In this document: in pieces, positions 43,590 through 52,562 of the stretch
How positions within the stretch are numbered: the first letter of the stretch is position 1
How the letters are laid out: every line of letters begins with the position of its first letter
Assembly (NCBI GenBank): GCA_964514215.1
Contig: CAZEPW010000009.1
Span: forward strand, 24,284-88,283
DNA from: CAYQUC01 sp964514215
Lineage (GTDB): Bacteria; Pseudomonadota; Gammaproteobacteria; UBA6429; Thiohalophilaceae
Reading direction: 5' to 3'
DNA: 64,000 nucleotides
Program-made: the position numbers and the translations under genes
The notes under the pieces: generated by a model
What the model saw: only the letters and a program-made list of their open reading frames with translations
What the model was told of the DNA's origin: nothing
Database searches by the model: none

Positions 43590-44174
43590 TTATTTAGCGC
43601 CAAATGTTTTTCTAATATACAATAAAGATTTTTTAACATCACTCGCGGATAAATTTGGGTTACCGCCTTTTGGCGGCATCGCCATCGCAGAACCGGGAGT
43701 CCTAAAACCTTTAGTGATGTGCTGTATTAAAACATCATCTGCTTTGGCTAACGGGCCATTTTTGTTTGTAAAGTTAGGTACTCCGGGTAAGCCACCTGTA
43801 CCATCAGCTCCATGACAAGCAATGCAGGTTTGCGTATAGATTTCTTTTCCCGTTAAATTGCTGGCCTTGTTACTTGCATTTGTTGTGATTGCTGTATTGA
43901 CAATATTGGTATTTGAGCCTTGTAAAAAAGTTAATACATCGCGTGATTCTTGTCCGGTTAAACCGGCGCGAACTCGCATGTGAAAAACAGTGGTTATCCA
44001 TTGATCATCACGTAATTCATTGGCTGAACGAATATTATGACAGCGTCCACAATTTTCTGCCCAAAGTTTTGCTCCTTGTTGAAAGTCACCTTTTTCAGGA
44101 AAATCAGAAGCAATACTTAGTTGGGTTGTTAAACTGGCAAAAAATAGTACGATAATTTTATTTTTAATTTTCAT
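43590..44174 (-). CDS. Di-haem cytochrome c
   Basis: The 194-residue protein has a signal peptide (to about SIAS) and two haem motifs: CGRCH (about residue 40) and CIACH (about 117). The latter is followed by GADGTGGLPGVPNF, typical of class I cytochromes, with a later Met in AMPPKGG as axial ligand. The first domain resembles a DHNA/cytochrome subunit of oxidoreductases, with FHMRVRAGLTG. It lies 11 bases downstream of the porin-like gene and probably belongs to the same transcript. Confidence 0.88.
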   Translation of the reverse strand: MKIKNKIIVLFFASLTTQLSIASDFPEKGDFQQGAKLWAENCGRCHNIRSANELRDDQWITTVFHMRVRAGLTGQESRDVLTFLQGSNTNIVNTAITTNASNKASNLTGKEIYTQTCIACHGADGTGGLPGVPNFTNKNGPLAKADDVLIQHITKGFRTPGSAMAMPPKGGNPNLSASDVKKSLLYIRKTFGAK

Positions 44175-44185
44175 GCTGTGCTCTC

Positions 44186-45352
44186 CTAAAATCCATACGC
44201 TAATTGTAATAACAGTCTATCATCGTCTGCGATAGTAGATTTTGTGCCATCATTTAATTCATAGGCTATTTTACCAATGACGTTATTAGCGAATAAATAA
44301 TTAACACCTAATGCCCATTGTTTTTGATCCTTGGCTAGGCCAACGCTATCAAAATCAGTATAGCGAATAACGGTTTCAATTTTACTTGGAAAAAATTGAT
44401 AGGCTGCCTGAGTATACCAGGTGGTCCATTCAGCGCCATCTGAGGCCGATGTGCCAACGTTAGTTGACCCTACTTTACTGTGGACGTACTCACCACGAAG
44501 ATAAAAACTGTTAAGCTGCCAAGCAAAATCGAGACCGGTGACGGTGTAATCACGTGCTTGCTCATTGGCCAAGGCGGGTGGTGTTGTACCTTCGGTACTG
44601 GTTACAGTTGATTTACCGCTAGCAGCGGAAATGGCTATTTCTAAACTCGGGATGGGTAATATACCAAAGCGACCACCAATGACTTTTTTGTTATCAATAT
44701 CGGCATTTTTGCCTTCCGCGACGATACCATCTAATTCAAAATTTGCGCCATCATATTCGGTTATCAATTCCGGACCGTTGCTGATGTAAATTGAATAATT
44801 GCTGCGAACGTTGGCAATCGGAAAACCACCTCGTAGTTGTACTCCCATATCCGACAGTGGTGCTGCGCCATCATGGCCAAAGCCCGGTGGCGCTGATGGT
44901 AGTTTATTTATCCATGATGGGTGTAAGTTTTGTCGAAACTGACCGATGGGGCTAAGAAATTTTCCAGCAATAAATGTTACGTAGTCATTAACAAATAAAT
45001 CGATAGTGAGATAATCTAAAGAGGTTTTGGTTGTGCCATCGGCTTCAACTTCAAGCTCTAACTCCGATTCTAGCATGACGATATCGCGATATTGGTAATG
45101 AAAAATAGGTGAAAATGAGCCTATATTATAGCTATTGTTGGCATTTTTAGCGTCAACAAATCCAACATCAGCATAACCTGATAAATGCACCAAGGTATTC
45201 GGTTCTTTCCACTCGATGGCTTTTTGCACTTCAACTTTGAGTTTTTCTATTTCAACTTTAAGCTTTTCAATTTCTGCTGTTGTGTCTGAATAAACAGAAG
45301 TTGAAAATGTAATAGCTAGCAAGCACGATAACGACATTATCTTTTTTTTCAT
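44186..45352 (-). CDS. Outer-membrane porin with N-terminal coiled coil
   Basis: The 388-residue protein has a signal peptide, then a short heptad-type helix (EIEKLKVEIEKLKVEVQKAIE), then a beta-barrel ending in LLLQLAYGF. The barrel section LTIDLFVNDYVTFIAGKFLSP is like phosphate-selective (OprP/OprO-type) or carbohydrate porins. The coiled coil may trimerise. Co-location with haem proteins suggests uptake of the substrate for this redox unit. Confidence 0.75.
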   Translation of the reverse strand: MKKKIMSLSCLLAITFSTSVYSDTTAEIEKLKVEIEKLKVEVQKAIEWKEPNTLVHLSGYADVGFVDAKNANNSYNIGSFSPIFHYQYRDIVMLESELELEVEADGTTKTSLDYLTIDLFVNDYVTFIAGKFLSPIGQFRQNLHPSWINKLPSAPPGFGHDGAAPLSDMGVQLRGGFPIANVRSNYSIYISNGPELITEYDGANFELDGIVAEGKNADIDNKKVIGGRFGILPIPSLEIAISAASGKSTVTSTEGTTPPALANEQARDYTVTGLDFAWQLNSFYLRGEYVHSKVGSTNVGTSASDGAEWTTWYTQAAYQFFPSKIETVIRYTDFDSVGLAKDQKQWALGVNYLFANNVIGKIAYELNDGTKSTIADDDRLLLQLAYGF

Positions 45353-45533
45353 TTTTTTTCCTTGTTTATATTTCCTCTCTTGATGTCGTAATCTACCTTA
45401 ATTATTTGGTATTTTATAGATGTTTAAAATTTGGGGTTATTTATTATTTAATAAAGTAGCGGATATAAACCTGTTTACTGAAATTGAAGCAGATGAAACC
45501 ATGCCATCCTTGGCCGTTTGGTTTATTGCTAGG

Positions 45534-46502
45534 TTAATTAACAATAGCCATTTGGTGTGCTTCACCGCCTGCTAATTTTATGGTGTTGATTATGGTTAAG
45601 TTTTTTTGATCAACCACCCAAATAAGAGGTTTGCTACGGCTGGAAATATATATTTTACCGGTGCCTCGAATGCTATTTAAATGATAAGGAGCAGGTGATA
45701 ATGCCAAGCTTTGTTTCTTGCCATTATTGGTATCAATGGCAACTAATTTATTGTCTTTTTTACTGCTAACAAACAGTGTTTTGCCATCGTCGCCAATATC
45801 CAGACCGTGAACGCTATTGCCAATTTTAAAGTTATTGACAACTTTGCCGGAGTTGATATCAACTGCTGATACGGTACCAACTTTGGGGTTGGTGACAAAC
45901 AAGATGGATTGATCAGCAGAGAAAGCCATGTGCTCGGGAGCAGGACCGGATTCTAGCGTTCTTATGACGTTCCAATTTGTTAAATCAATTTCACTAATGG
46001 TATTATTGCCGGTGTTACTGACAAAGGCGCGTTTGCCATTTTTTGTTATTAATGTGAAATTCGGTACTGGGCCGGTTTTAATTGTCTTAAAAACGGTATT
46101 GGTTTTTAAGTCGACAACACTTACCGAGCCGCGTAAAGCATGGGTTGATATGACATAACGGCCGTTTGGCGTAATTGCTTGATGGTGTGTCCAGCCTGTT
46201 ACCGCAATGGTTGACATAACATGGCCGTGTTCGGGGTGAATAAAAAATAATTTACTTTTTTTCGTGTCGGGTGCTTCAACTAAGCTGCCGGTAATAACAT
46301 ATTCACCATTGGGAGTTGCAACTAAACCATGAGGGTTTTCAACTCCGGTGTATGTGGCAGTAATTTTATCGGTAGCAGCATCTACTTTTATAACTTTATT
46401 GGCTGAACCTAAAGGAATGTATACGCTTGGAGCAGCAAAACTTATGGATGCTATTAGTGCCAGACCCGTGCTTAATATTATTTTGGATTTAAAGGTTTTC
46501 AT
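45534..46502 (-). CDS. Exported YVTN-type beta-propeller protein
   Basis: The start at 46502 (MKTFKSKI) is chosen because GGAG lies upstream; 14 extra residues are possible from 46544. The 322-residue product has a signal peptide ending FAAPS. Repeated blades carry sequences such as GKRAFVSNTGNNTISEIDL and KTLFVSSKKDNKLVAID, typical of YVTN/cytochrome-d1-like propellers. No haem-d1 pocket can be identified. It heads a minus-strand string of porin, cytochrome, CBS and Rieske genes, and an FNR-type box lies 92 bases upstream. Confidence 0.8.
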   Translation of the reverse strand: MKTFKSKIILSTGLALIASISFAAPSVYIPLGSANKVIKVDAATDKITATYTGVENPHGLVATPNGEYVITGSLVEAPDTKKSKLFFIHPEHGHVMSTIAVTGWTHHQAITPNGRYVISTHALRGSVSVVDLKTNTVFKTIKTGPVPNFTLITKNGKRAFVSNTGNNTISEIDLTNWNVIRTLESGPAPEHMAFSADQSILFVTNPKVGTVSAVDINSGKVVNNFKIGNSVHGLDIGDDGKTLFVSSKKDNKLVAIDTNNGKKQSLALSPAPYHLNSIRGTGKIYISSRSKPLIWVVDQKNLTIINTIKLAGGEAHQMAIVN

Positions 46503-46593
46503 TGTGTGATCTCCGTTTTGTTTTGCAATGATTTTGAGCTTCATTAGCTGTGACTGTAATATTAAAATTTAGTTACATCTAAATAGTTGCTAG

Positions 46594-46607
46594 TTGATTT
46601 AAATCAA
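46594..46607. promoter_or_regulatory. Perfect FNR/ANR box
   Basis: TTGAT-TTAA-ATCAA exactly matches the FNR/ANR consensus. It is 92 bases upstream of the beta-propeller gene (minus) and 245 bases upstream of the CopA-type oxidase gene (plus). The position better suits control of the minus-strand operon. Confidence 0.65.
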
Positions 46608-46851
46608 ATTAAGATTATTATGCTACTGTCGTTGGAGTGATTGAACTTATTAATGAATTGACACTCTGAAATATGCGATGAAAAAATATTGAGAATTTTA
46701 ATTAGCACATTTAAATTGCATGAAAATTATTTACTCAAACTAATATTTTTTTAATTCCTCTATTTATCGTCCTCCAATTTTTTTGTTCTTATATTTATAG
46801 TTTGCTTTAATTGTTGTTTAGCGGTTTGTTGATTATTCTAAGGGGTTCGAA

Positions 46852-48612
46852 ATGAACAAAATTATATTACCGGGTGTCCAACCCATATCATTATCTCGTC
46901 GTCGATTTGTGCAGGGAATTGCAGTTGGTGGTGCAATGATTAGCCTTGGTTTTAGTGCCAATGCCCAATCTAAAGGTTCGATGAAAAGAAGCTTTAGTGA
47001 TACAAATGTTTTAACGGGCTCACGCTTTGATTTAAATTATTCCCCAACTAAGGTTAATTTTACCGGTGCAGAACGTTATGCTACGGCAATAAATGGCTCA
47101 GTGCCGGCACCAATATTACACTGGAAAGAGGGTGATACTATTACGCTCAACGTAACCAACAATATGGTAGATGATACCTCGATTCACTGGCATGGTATTA
47201 TTTTACCCAGTGGCCAAGACGGTGTGCCCAATATCAGCGATGGTTTTAGTGGCATAAAACCCGGTGAAACCTATCGTTATCAATTCCCGGTAATACAAAA
47301 CGGCACCTATTGGTATCACAGCCATTCGGGTTTTCAGGAGCAAACAGGTGCTTATGGTGCCATTGTCATTGAACCAAAAAATCCGGCTCCCTATCATTAT
47401 GATCGAGAGCATGTGGTGTTACTGTCAGATTGGAGTGATGAAGATCCAAATGATATCTATTATAAACTTAAAAAACTCAGCCATTATTATAACTTTCGTG
47501 AACGTACCATCAGTGAAGCGTTGAATGAAATCAGTCAAGACGGTTGGGATAACTTCTGGACTAAACGTGGTATGTGGAATCAAATGCGAATGTCGGATCG
47601 CGATATTTCAGATGTTACTGGTTATACCTATACATTTTTAACAAACGGACATACTCCCGCGGACACTTGGACAGGATTATTTAAAAAAGGTGAAAAGATA
47701 TTATTACGATTCATTAATTCAGCTGCTATGACTTTTTTTGATGTGCGGATTCCGGGGTTAAAAATGACGGTAGTGGCAGCCGACGGACAATACATTCAAC
47801 CTGTCTCTGTTGATGAAATTAGAATCGGTGTTGCAGAAACCTACGATGTTATTGTTGAGCCCCGCGACGAACGTGCGTATAGCATTTTTTCACAAGCAAT
47901 TGATCGCAGTGGTTATGCGCTGGGGCGTTTAACTCCTGATGCATCATTAACCAGCGACGTACCCAGTCTGGATCCGGCGCCATTGTTAACACACGGTGAT
48001 ATGGGCATGGACATGGGTTCAATGTCGGGAATGGATCATTCGACAATGTCAAAACCGAAAATTGGTTCTGGTGTTGCAGGTTACGGTAGTAAACATAAAG
48101 TGCTTCATGCCAAAACAGAATATGGGCCGCAAGTTGATATGCGTGCCGATGCTGCAAAATACCGACTTGACGATCCGGGCACGGGCTTACGCGATAATGG
48201 TCGCAGGGTATTAACCTATGCCGATTTACGCAATCTTTATAAAACGCCAGACTCACGTGAACCTGGTCGTGAAATTGATTTACATCTCACCGGGAATATG
48301 AGTCGTTATATGTGGTCGATGAATGGCATCAAATTTGCGGATGCACAACCGCTAAAATTAAAGTTTGGTGAACGTGTTCGAATTAATTTAATTAACGATA
48401 CCATGATGAATCATCCTATACATTTGCATGGCATGTGGAGTGACTTAGAAACCGGGGATGCGAATTATATTCCACGTAAGCATACTGCCATCGTGCAACC
48501 GGGCGCGAAAATTAGTTATCTGGTAACAGCCGATGCAATGGGTGGTTGGGCGTATCACTGCCATTTGTTGTATCACATGCTGGGTATGTTTCGAAAAATT
48601 GAAGTTAGTTAA
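46852..48612 (+). CDS. copA: CopA/PcoA-type copper-resistance multicopper oxidase
   Basis: The 586-residue enzyme has a Tat signal (SRRRFVQGIAVGG) and the multicopper ligands IHWHG, WYHSHSG, HPIHLHG and AYHCHLLYHMLGM. A Met-rich insert (about 382-402, GDMGMDMGSMSGMDHSTM) is typical of the copper-resistance CopA group and binds Cu(I). It oxidises Cu(I) to Cu(II) in the periplasm. The CopB-type gene follows 10 bases later. This gene is distinct from the copper P-type ATPase that also carries the name copA. Confidence 0.93.
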   Translation: MNKIILPGVQPISLSRRRFVQGIAVGGAMISLGFSANAQSKGSMKRSFSDTNVLTGSRFDLNYSPTKVNFTGAERYATAINGSVPAPILHWKEGDTITLNVTNNMVDDTSIHWHGIILPSGQDGVPNISDGFSGIKPGETYRYQFPVIQNGTYWYHSHSGFQEQTGAYGAIVIEPKNPAPYHYDREHVVLLSDWSDEDPNDIYYKLKKLSHYYNFRERTISEALNEISQDGWDNFWTKRGMWNQMRMSDRDISDVTGYTYTFLTNGHTPADTWTGLFKKGEKILLRFINSAAMTFFDVRIPGLKMTVVAADGQYIQPVSVDEIRIGVAETYDVIVEPRDERAYSIFSQAIDRSGYALGRLTPDASLTSDVPSLDPAPLLTHGDMGMDMGSMSGMDHSTMSKPKIGSGVAGYGSKHKVLHAKTEYGPQVDMRADAAKYRLDDPGTGLRDNGRRVLTYADLRNLYKTPDSREPGREIDLHLTGNMSRYMWSMNGIKFADAQPLKLKFGERVRINLINDTMMNHPIHLHGMWSDLETGDANYIPRKHTAIVQPGAKISYLVTADAMGGWAYHCHLLYHMLGMFRKIEVS

Positions 48613-48622
48613 GGAGAAAAAA

Positions 48623-49327
48623 ATGAAAAATTTATTTTATGCCGCCTTAACCGGCTGGTTGTTTTCGTCTAATATTTTTGCGGGAGGCATGGAAGATGAT
48701 CCCATTATTACTAAAGTAATGATAAACCAGCTTGAAACTCGTGTGACCGATGGCAATGATCCATTGGTGTTAGAAGGCCAAGCTTGGATAGGAAAAGATT
48801 TAAACAAATTTTGGTTAAAAGTTGAAGCCGAACAAGTTAATAGCGAGACAGAGGAGTTTGAAGTTCAAGCGCTTTATAGTCGAGCTATTGCACCCTTTTG
48901 GGATTTGCAATTTGGTATACGTAGTGATATTAACCCAAAACCCGAGAAACAATGGTTGGTTGTTGGTTTTCAAGGTTTAGCGCCTTATTTTTACGAAATT
49001 GATACCGCGTTATTTATTGCAGAAGCTGGACAAGTAGGTTTGCGGCTTCAAGCTGAATATGAAATTTTGTTTACTCAAAAATTAATTTTAACACCTGAAA
49101 TTGAAGTTAACTTTTATAGTAAAGACGATGCCAAGCTAAATACGGGATCAGGTTTAGCCGATTCACAAACGGGGTTACGTTTGCGTTATGAAATTAAACG
49201 AGAGTTTGCGCCCTACATTGGAATTAACGTTAACCATCGGTATGGTAATAGTGCTGATTTTGCTAGAGCAGCTAGGACAGCCGTGAGTGATACTCAATTA
49301 GTTTTGGGATTTCGAGCCTGGTTTTAA
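48623..49327 (+). CDS. copB: CopB-type outer-membrane copper-resistance protein
   Basis: The start at 48623 has AAGGAG upstream and gives a clean signal peptide (MKNLFYAALTGWLFSSNIFA); an earlier frame overlaps the oxidase. The 234-residue mature-type barrel has the CopB family segment VEAEQVNSETEEFEVQALYSRAIAPFWDLQ and ends ...LGFRAWF. The usual Met/His-rich N-terminal region is absent, so it is a short CopB. It is the second gene of a copAB operon followed by a terminator. Confidence 0.88.
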   Translation: MKNLFYAALTGWLFSSNIFAGGMEDDPIITKVMINQLETRVTDGNDPLVLEGQAWIGKDLNKFWLKVEAEQVNSETEEFEVQALYSRAIAPFWDLQFGIRSDINPKPEKQWLVVGFQGLAPYFYEIDTALFIAEAGQVGLRLQAEYEILFTQKLILTPEIEVNFYSKDDAKLNTGSGLADSQTGLRLRYEIKREFAPYIGINVNHRYGNSADFARAARTAVSDTQLVLGFRAWF

Positions 49328-49341
49328 ACTGCAACGCTAAT

Positions 49342-49381
49342 AAAAAAGGCGTTTATCTATTTTAGGTAAAACGCCTTTTTT
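49342..49381. terminator. Bidirectional terminator after copB
   Basis: AAAAAAGGCGTTT pairs with AAAACGCCTTTTTT around a short AT-rich loop. T-runs exist on both strands, so it can stop both copB and the convergent DUF411 gene. Confidence 0.85.
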
Positions 49382-49402
49382 GCAAAACTATTGAGAATAA
49401 AT

Positions 49403-49864
49403 TTAATAACTTGAAAATACTTCTTGTTTACCTTTATCGTCAAAAGATACCACATCGTAATTATCTTTTCGATTGCCCACTTCCATTCCCGGCGAACCAA
49501 CTGGCATACCGGGAACGGCTAAACCACTTACTTTAGCTTTTTCTTTTAATAAGCGTAAAATATCTTTTGCAGGAACATGTCCTTCAATAGTGTAACCATT
49601 TATTTTCGCGGTATGGCACGAAGCAAGTTCGGGTGTGATTTTATTTTTTGTTTTATAGGGCTGGACACTTTGAACATCGTGCGCTGTTACTTTAAAGCCA
49701 TTTTTCTCTAAATGCGAAATCCACTTTTTACAACACCCACAGGTAGGGCTTTTATAAACTGTCATCTCAGGTTGTGGAGCAGCAGCCTGAACGGTAGCGC
49801 TAATATTTAAAAGTCCAAAACCTAGCATAAGAGTCAGTGGAATATGGGTTATTCGAATAATCAT
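49403..49864 (-). CDS. DUF411 metal-binding protein
   Basis: The 153-residue exported protein has a signal peptide and the DUF411 core: YKSPTCGCCKKWISHLEKNGF with CxCC, ASCHTAKINGYTIEGHVPA and GMPVGSPGME. Such proteins bind copper or related metals and commonly sit beside copper-resistance genes, as here after copAB. Whether it is a chaperone or a redox protein is unknown. Confidence 0.88.
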   Translation of the reverse strand: MIIRITHIPLTLMLGFGLLNISATVQAAAPQPEMTVYKSPTCGCCKKWISHLEKNGFKVTAHDVQSVQPYKTKNKITPELASCHTAKINGYTIEGHVPAKDILRLLKEKAKVSGLAVPGMPVGSPGMEVGNRKDNYDVVSFDDKGKQEVFSSY

Positions 49865-50606
49865 GGTGTACCTCTAATTAATGTTATAGTAATTAATCCT
49901 GTGGTTGATATCCATAAAAGTTAGTGATGTTTCAATATACTTTCGAGATATCCTTGTGGGATAATTTAACGTTTAGTGAAACCGATTTATCTTTTTTAAG
50001 CAATTAGTTTATTGCTTTTATAGCATTAAATGTGATTGCTGTCTTATATTCTTGATTCGATATAATTCATAGCATAAGGTTCAATTTAGTGAGTTATTAT
50101 TAAAATTTATAGTGGTATTTTAGTGCTTCACTAAGCAATACCGCATCGAATTTAAATTCCAAATAAACTGGCATTCCGGAAATGATTTAGCCTGAATCTA
50201 GACGAGCGAGCATTAATGAATTTTTGAATTCAGTCTCTTGTTAAGACGTTATTTTTTACAACCCAGTTTTAAAATAACGGTCATTTCGGTAGAGCCAATA
50301 AATGTTTGTCGCATTTATTGTTGCAAGCAAAAGCGTCAATATCGAGATTTAAAAAAACTAATATTGTTTCATTTCCTAGAGCCATTGTGTTTCGTACCCA
50401 GCCCTTAAATAACCACATATAAATTAGCTATTACTTAACATATTGATTAATTGGAGGTTTTTGAAGCAATTTTGTCTGTTCTAGATCAATTAATCCATTA
50501 ATAGTTTTATTTTGTGTCTTACATCACTGTGTGTGGGAATATTACTCACCTATAATCAATCCCGATTAGAATATTCTAATAGAATAATATAAAAAGGAAA
50601 ATAATT
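49865..50606. other. Long intergenic region, no gene seen
   Basis: These 742 bases hold no supported gene, RNA or repeat. They contain the promoters of the DUF411 gene (minus) and the repeat-rich secreted protein gene (plus). A TCTAGATCAATTA half-site like an FNR box is near 50481. Confidence 0.35.
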
Positions 50607-51154
50607 ATGAAAAATACAACAAAATCAGTTTTGATCTCATCCGTTATTGCTTTAGCTGTTAGTACATCCGCTTTTGCTGGTTCGCATAATAATCCATTAG
50701 CGAATAACCTTAGCCAAGGTCAAAGTATGGGTGCACCTAGTTCATCAAACCAAAATTCAATGACTAACCAGAATTCGTCTTCGAATCAAAATTCAATGAC
50801 TAACCAAAATTCTACTCCAAGTCAGACTTCTACTTCTAACCATGGTTCAGCTTCAAGCCAACCATCAACACCAAGTCAGACTTCTACTTCTAACCATGGT
50901 TCAGCTTCAAGCCAACCATCAACACNNNNNNNNNNNNNNNNNNNNNNNNNNNNNNNNNNNNNNNNNNNNNNNNNNNNNNNNNNNNNNNNNNNNNNNNNNN
51001 NNNNNNNNNNNNNNNNNNNNNNNNNCCAAGTCAGACTTCTACTTCTAACCATGGTTCAGCTTCAAGCCAACCATCAACACCAAGCCAAGCTTCTACTTCT
51101 AACCATGGTTCAGCTTCAAGCCAGAATTCAAGTTCAGTAGAAATTGACGACTAA
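50607..51154 (+). CDS. Secreted Ser/Asn/Gln-rich repeat protein, interrupted by a scaffold gap
   Basis: An 18-residue repeat (TPSQTSTSNHGSASSQPS) follows a signal peptide (MKNTTKSVLISSVIALAVSTSAFA) and a Gln/Asn/Ser-rich lead. The 100 N at 50926-51025 sit inside the repeats, so the real copy number is unknown and the frame must be rebuilt. After the gap the correct frame reads repeats to SSQNSSSVEIDD and stops at 51154. The protein is low-complexity and likely surface-exposed or disordered. Function unknown. Confidence 0.7.
50814..51130 (+). repeat. 54-bp in-frame tandem repeats with assembly gap
   Basis: The unit of 18 codons starts at 50814 and 50868 and again at about 51026 and 51077. The 55 bases before the gap are identical to the 55 bases after it (51026-51080), so copies were collapsed by the assembler. 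The last copy is diverged (AGCCAAGCTTCT). Confidence 0.9.
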
Positions 51155-51171
51155 TTTTAGTTAGTTGTTTT

Positions 51172-51197
51172 AAATCGGGTATTTACATACCCGGTTT
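51172..51197 (+). terminator. Terminator-like hairpin after the repeat protein gene
   Basis: CGGGTA/TACCCG with a 6-base loop, extended by AAA/TTT pairs, lies 17 bases past the stop. The T-run is short. Confidence 0.55.
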
Positions 51198-51325
51198 AAT
51201 TCCAAACGTTATTTTCAATAAAGCAATCAATTAATTTTTAAGTTAACTATAAATTTATATAAGAATATTGAAGGGAAAATCTAAGGAAGTAGTTTTAGCG
51301 GTATTTATCAGTTGATTGGATGTAC

Positions 51326-51344
51326 CTCGGTTATTATAACCGAG
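51326..51344. terminator. Hairpin downstream of the cupredoxin-oxidase pair
   Basis: CTCGGTTA/TAACCGAG with a 3-base loop lies 17 bases past the stop of the minus-strand oxidase gene. It has no T-run, so it is a weak terminator at best. Confidence 0.5.
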
Positions 51345-51360
51345 ATACTGATACTGCCTA

Positions 51361-52551
51361 TTAAGGTGTTACAATTAATTCAGTTTTTACAATACTGGTT
51401 TTGATCTCATTGTTGTTAACATCAACAATATCATAAGTAGCATTAAAGCGTAAATCACCAAATTTAATTTGAGGATTGTACACCGCAGCTTTGTCCAGAC
51501 TTATCATCACATCTTTTGTCTGACCCGGTGACAGTTCCACACTCTCTACAATACGTGGGCTGTTTAATGCAAAACCATCTAAATTATAAACCGTGAAAGG
51601 CACTAAATTAGTACCCGACATAATTTTAAATGTCGCGTTGGTTGAGTGCATGCCCATTAAACGAATGACCAAGTTTTTAGTTTGTCCATTAAGGCTAATG
51701 GTTTTACTCAGTGCAGGGTTAATCGCCGTATCATTACCTTCTTCGCCATTAATCAGAAAATATTTTGGATTATAATCTGCAAATACATCACTATCAAAAC
51801 TTGCGCTGACTAAGTGATAGGCTGGATCAACCGTGCTGAGCATCATGATCCATTCATCGGTAAAACTAACCTTGCTTTTATTATTAATAAATTGCGGATC
51901 AATTTCACTGCGTACCACAAAAGCACCATACATACCCATTTCTAAATGTTTTACTGTGTGTACATGACAGTGGTACATGTGGCTACCAACAAAGCGGGTA
52001 TCAACACGCAGGTTTCCGGGATCACTATTAATTTTATAATTAAAGCCGTCGCGTAACGGGATAGACGATTTTTCTGGGCCGCCAAAATCTTCCTGATAGG
52101 TTTCGGGAACGCCATCAAATTCAGACTCCATATCCAGTCCGTGTAAATGAATGGTGTGGCCAATATACGGTCTTGTGTAGTCTGTTCTACCGTTACTTAA
52201 TGTTCCGTCTTCTTGTGGAGCCATCATCATATTTAAATTGACGCTGGTTTGAGTGCTGGCGGTCATGGTTAGTGTCGGGCTTGGTAATGTTTGAGTTGTT
52301 GAGCTACATGCGTTACCGCCGCGGCCACCACCGCCATTAGCACCACCTTCACAAAAAACCCAAAACTCGACGATATTACCATCACTCATGGTTTTATTGA
52401 GTTTTGTAACGGCCATGTCCAGTGCCGCACTGGGTGCTTCCGGTAAGGTTATCGCGGGCACCACTTTTTCAGCATAGCTGTTGCTGCTTAGCGTGATAGT
52501 TGCAGCAATTGCTGTTTGTATGATTGTTTTTTTAATTAAATTATTTTTCAT
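51361..52551 (-). CDS. Cupredoxin-type copper oxidase, part B (type-1 copper site present)
   Basis: The 396-residue exported protein has a signal peptide ending SYA. A Gly-rich loop between C67 and C82 precedes copper motifs H135-L-H137-G and M192-Y-H194-C195-H196-V-H198, with H202 and M207 completing a type-1-like site (Cys-x6-His-x4-Met). The domain order resembles small two-domain oxidases with type-1 copper in the first domain. C-terminal HxxHxH ligands of a full oxidase are not seen. It lies 11 bases downstream of part A on the same strand, so the two may form one enzyme. Substrate unknown. Confidence 0.75.
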   Translation of the reverse strand: MKNNLIKKTIIQTAIAATITLSSNSYAEKVVPAITLPEAPSAALDMAVTKLNKTMSDGNIVEFWVFCEGGANGGGGRGGNACSSTTQTLPSPTLTMTASTQTSVNLNMMMAPQEDGTLSNGRTDYTRPYIGHTIHLHGLDMESEFDGVPETYQEDFGGPEKSSIPLRDGFNYKINSDPGNLRVDTRFVGSHMYHCHVHTVKHLEMGMYGAFVVRSEIDPQFINNKSKVSFTDEWIMMLSTVDPAYHLVSASFDSDVFADYNPKYFLINGEEGNDTAINPALSKTISLNGQTKNLVIRLMGMHSTNATFKIMSGTNLVPFTVYNLDGFALNSPRIVESVELSPGQTKDVMISLDKAAVYNPQIKFGDLRFNATYDIVDVNNNEIKTSIVKTELIVTP

Positions 52552-52562
52552 TATTATTGTCC

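Noticed and set aside
50814..51130. A CRISPR array
   Set aside because: The repeats are in-frame 54-bp coding repeats with no spacers.
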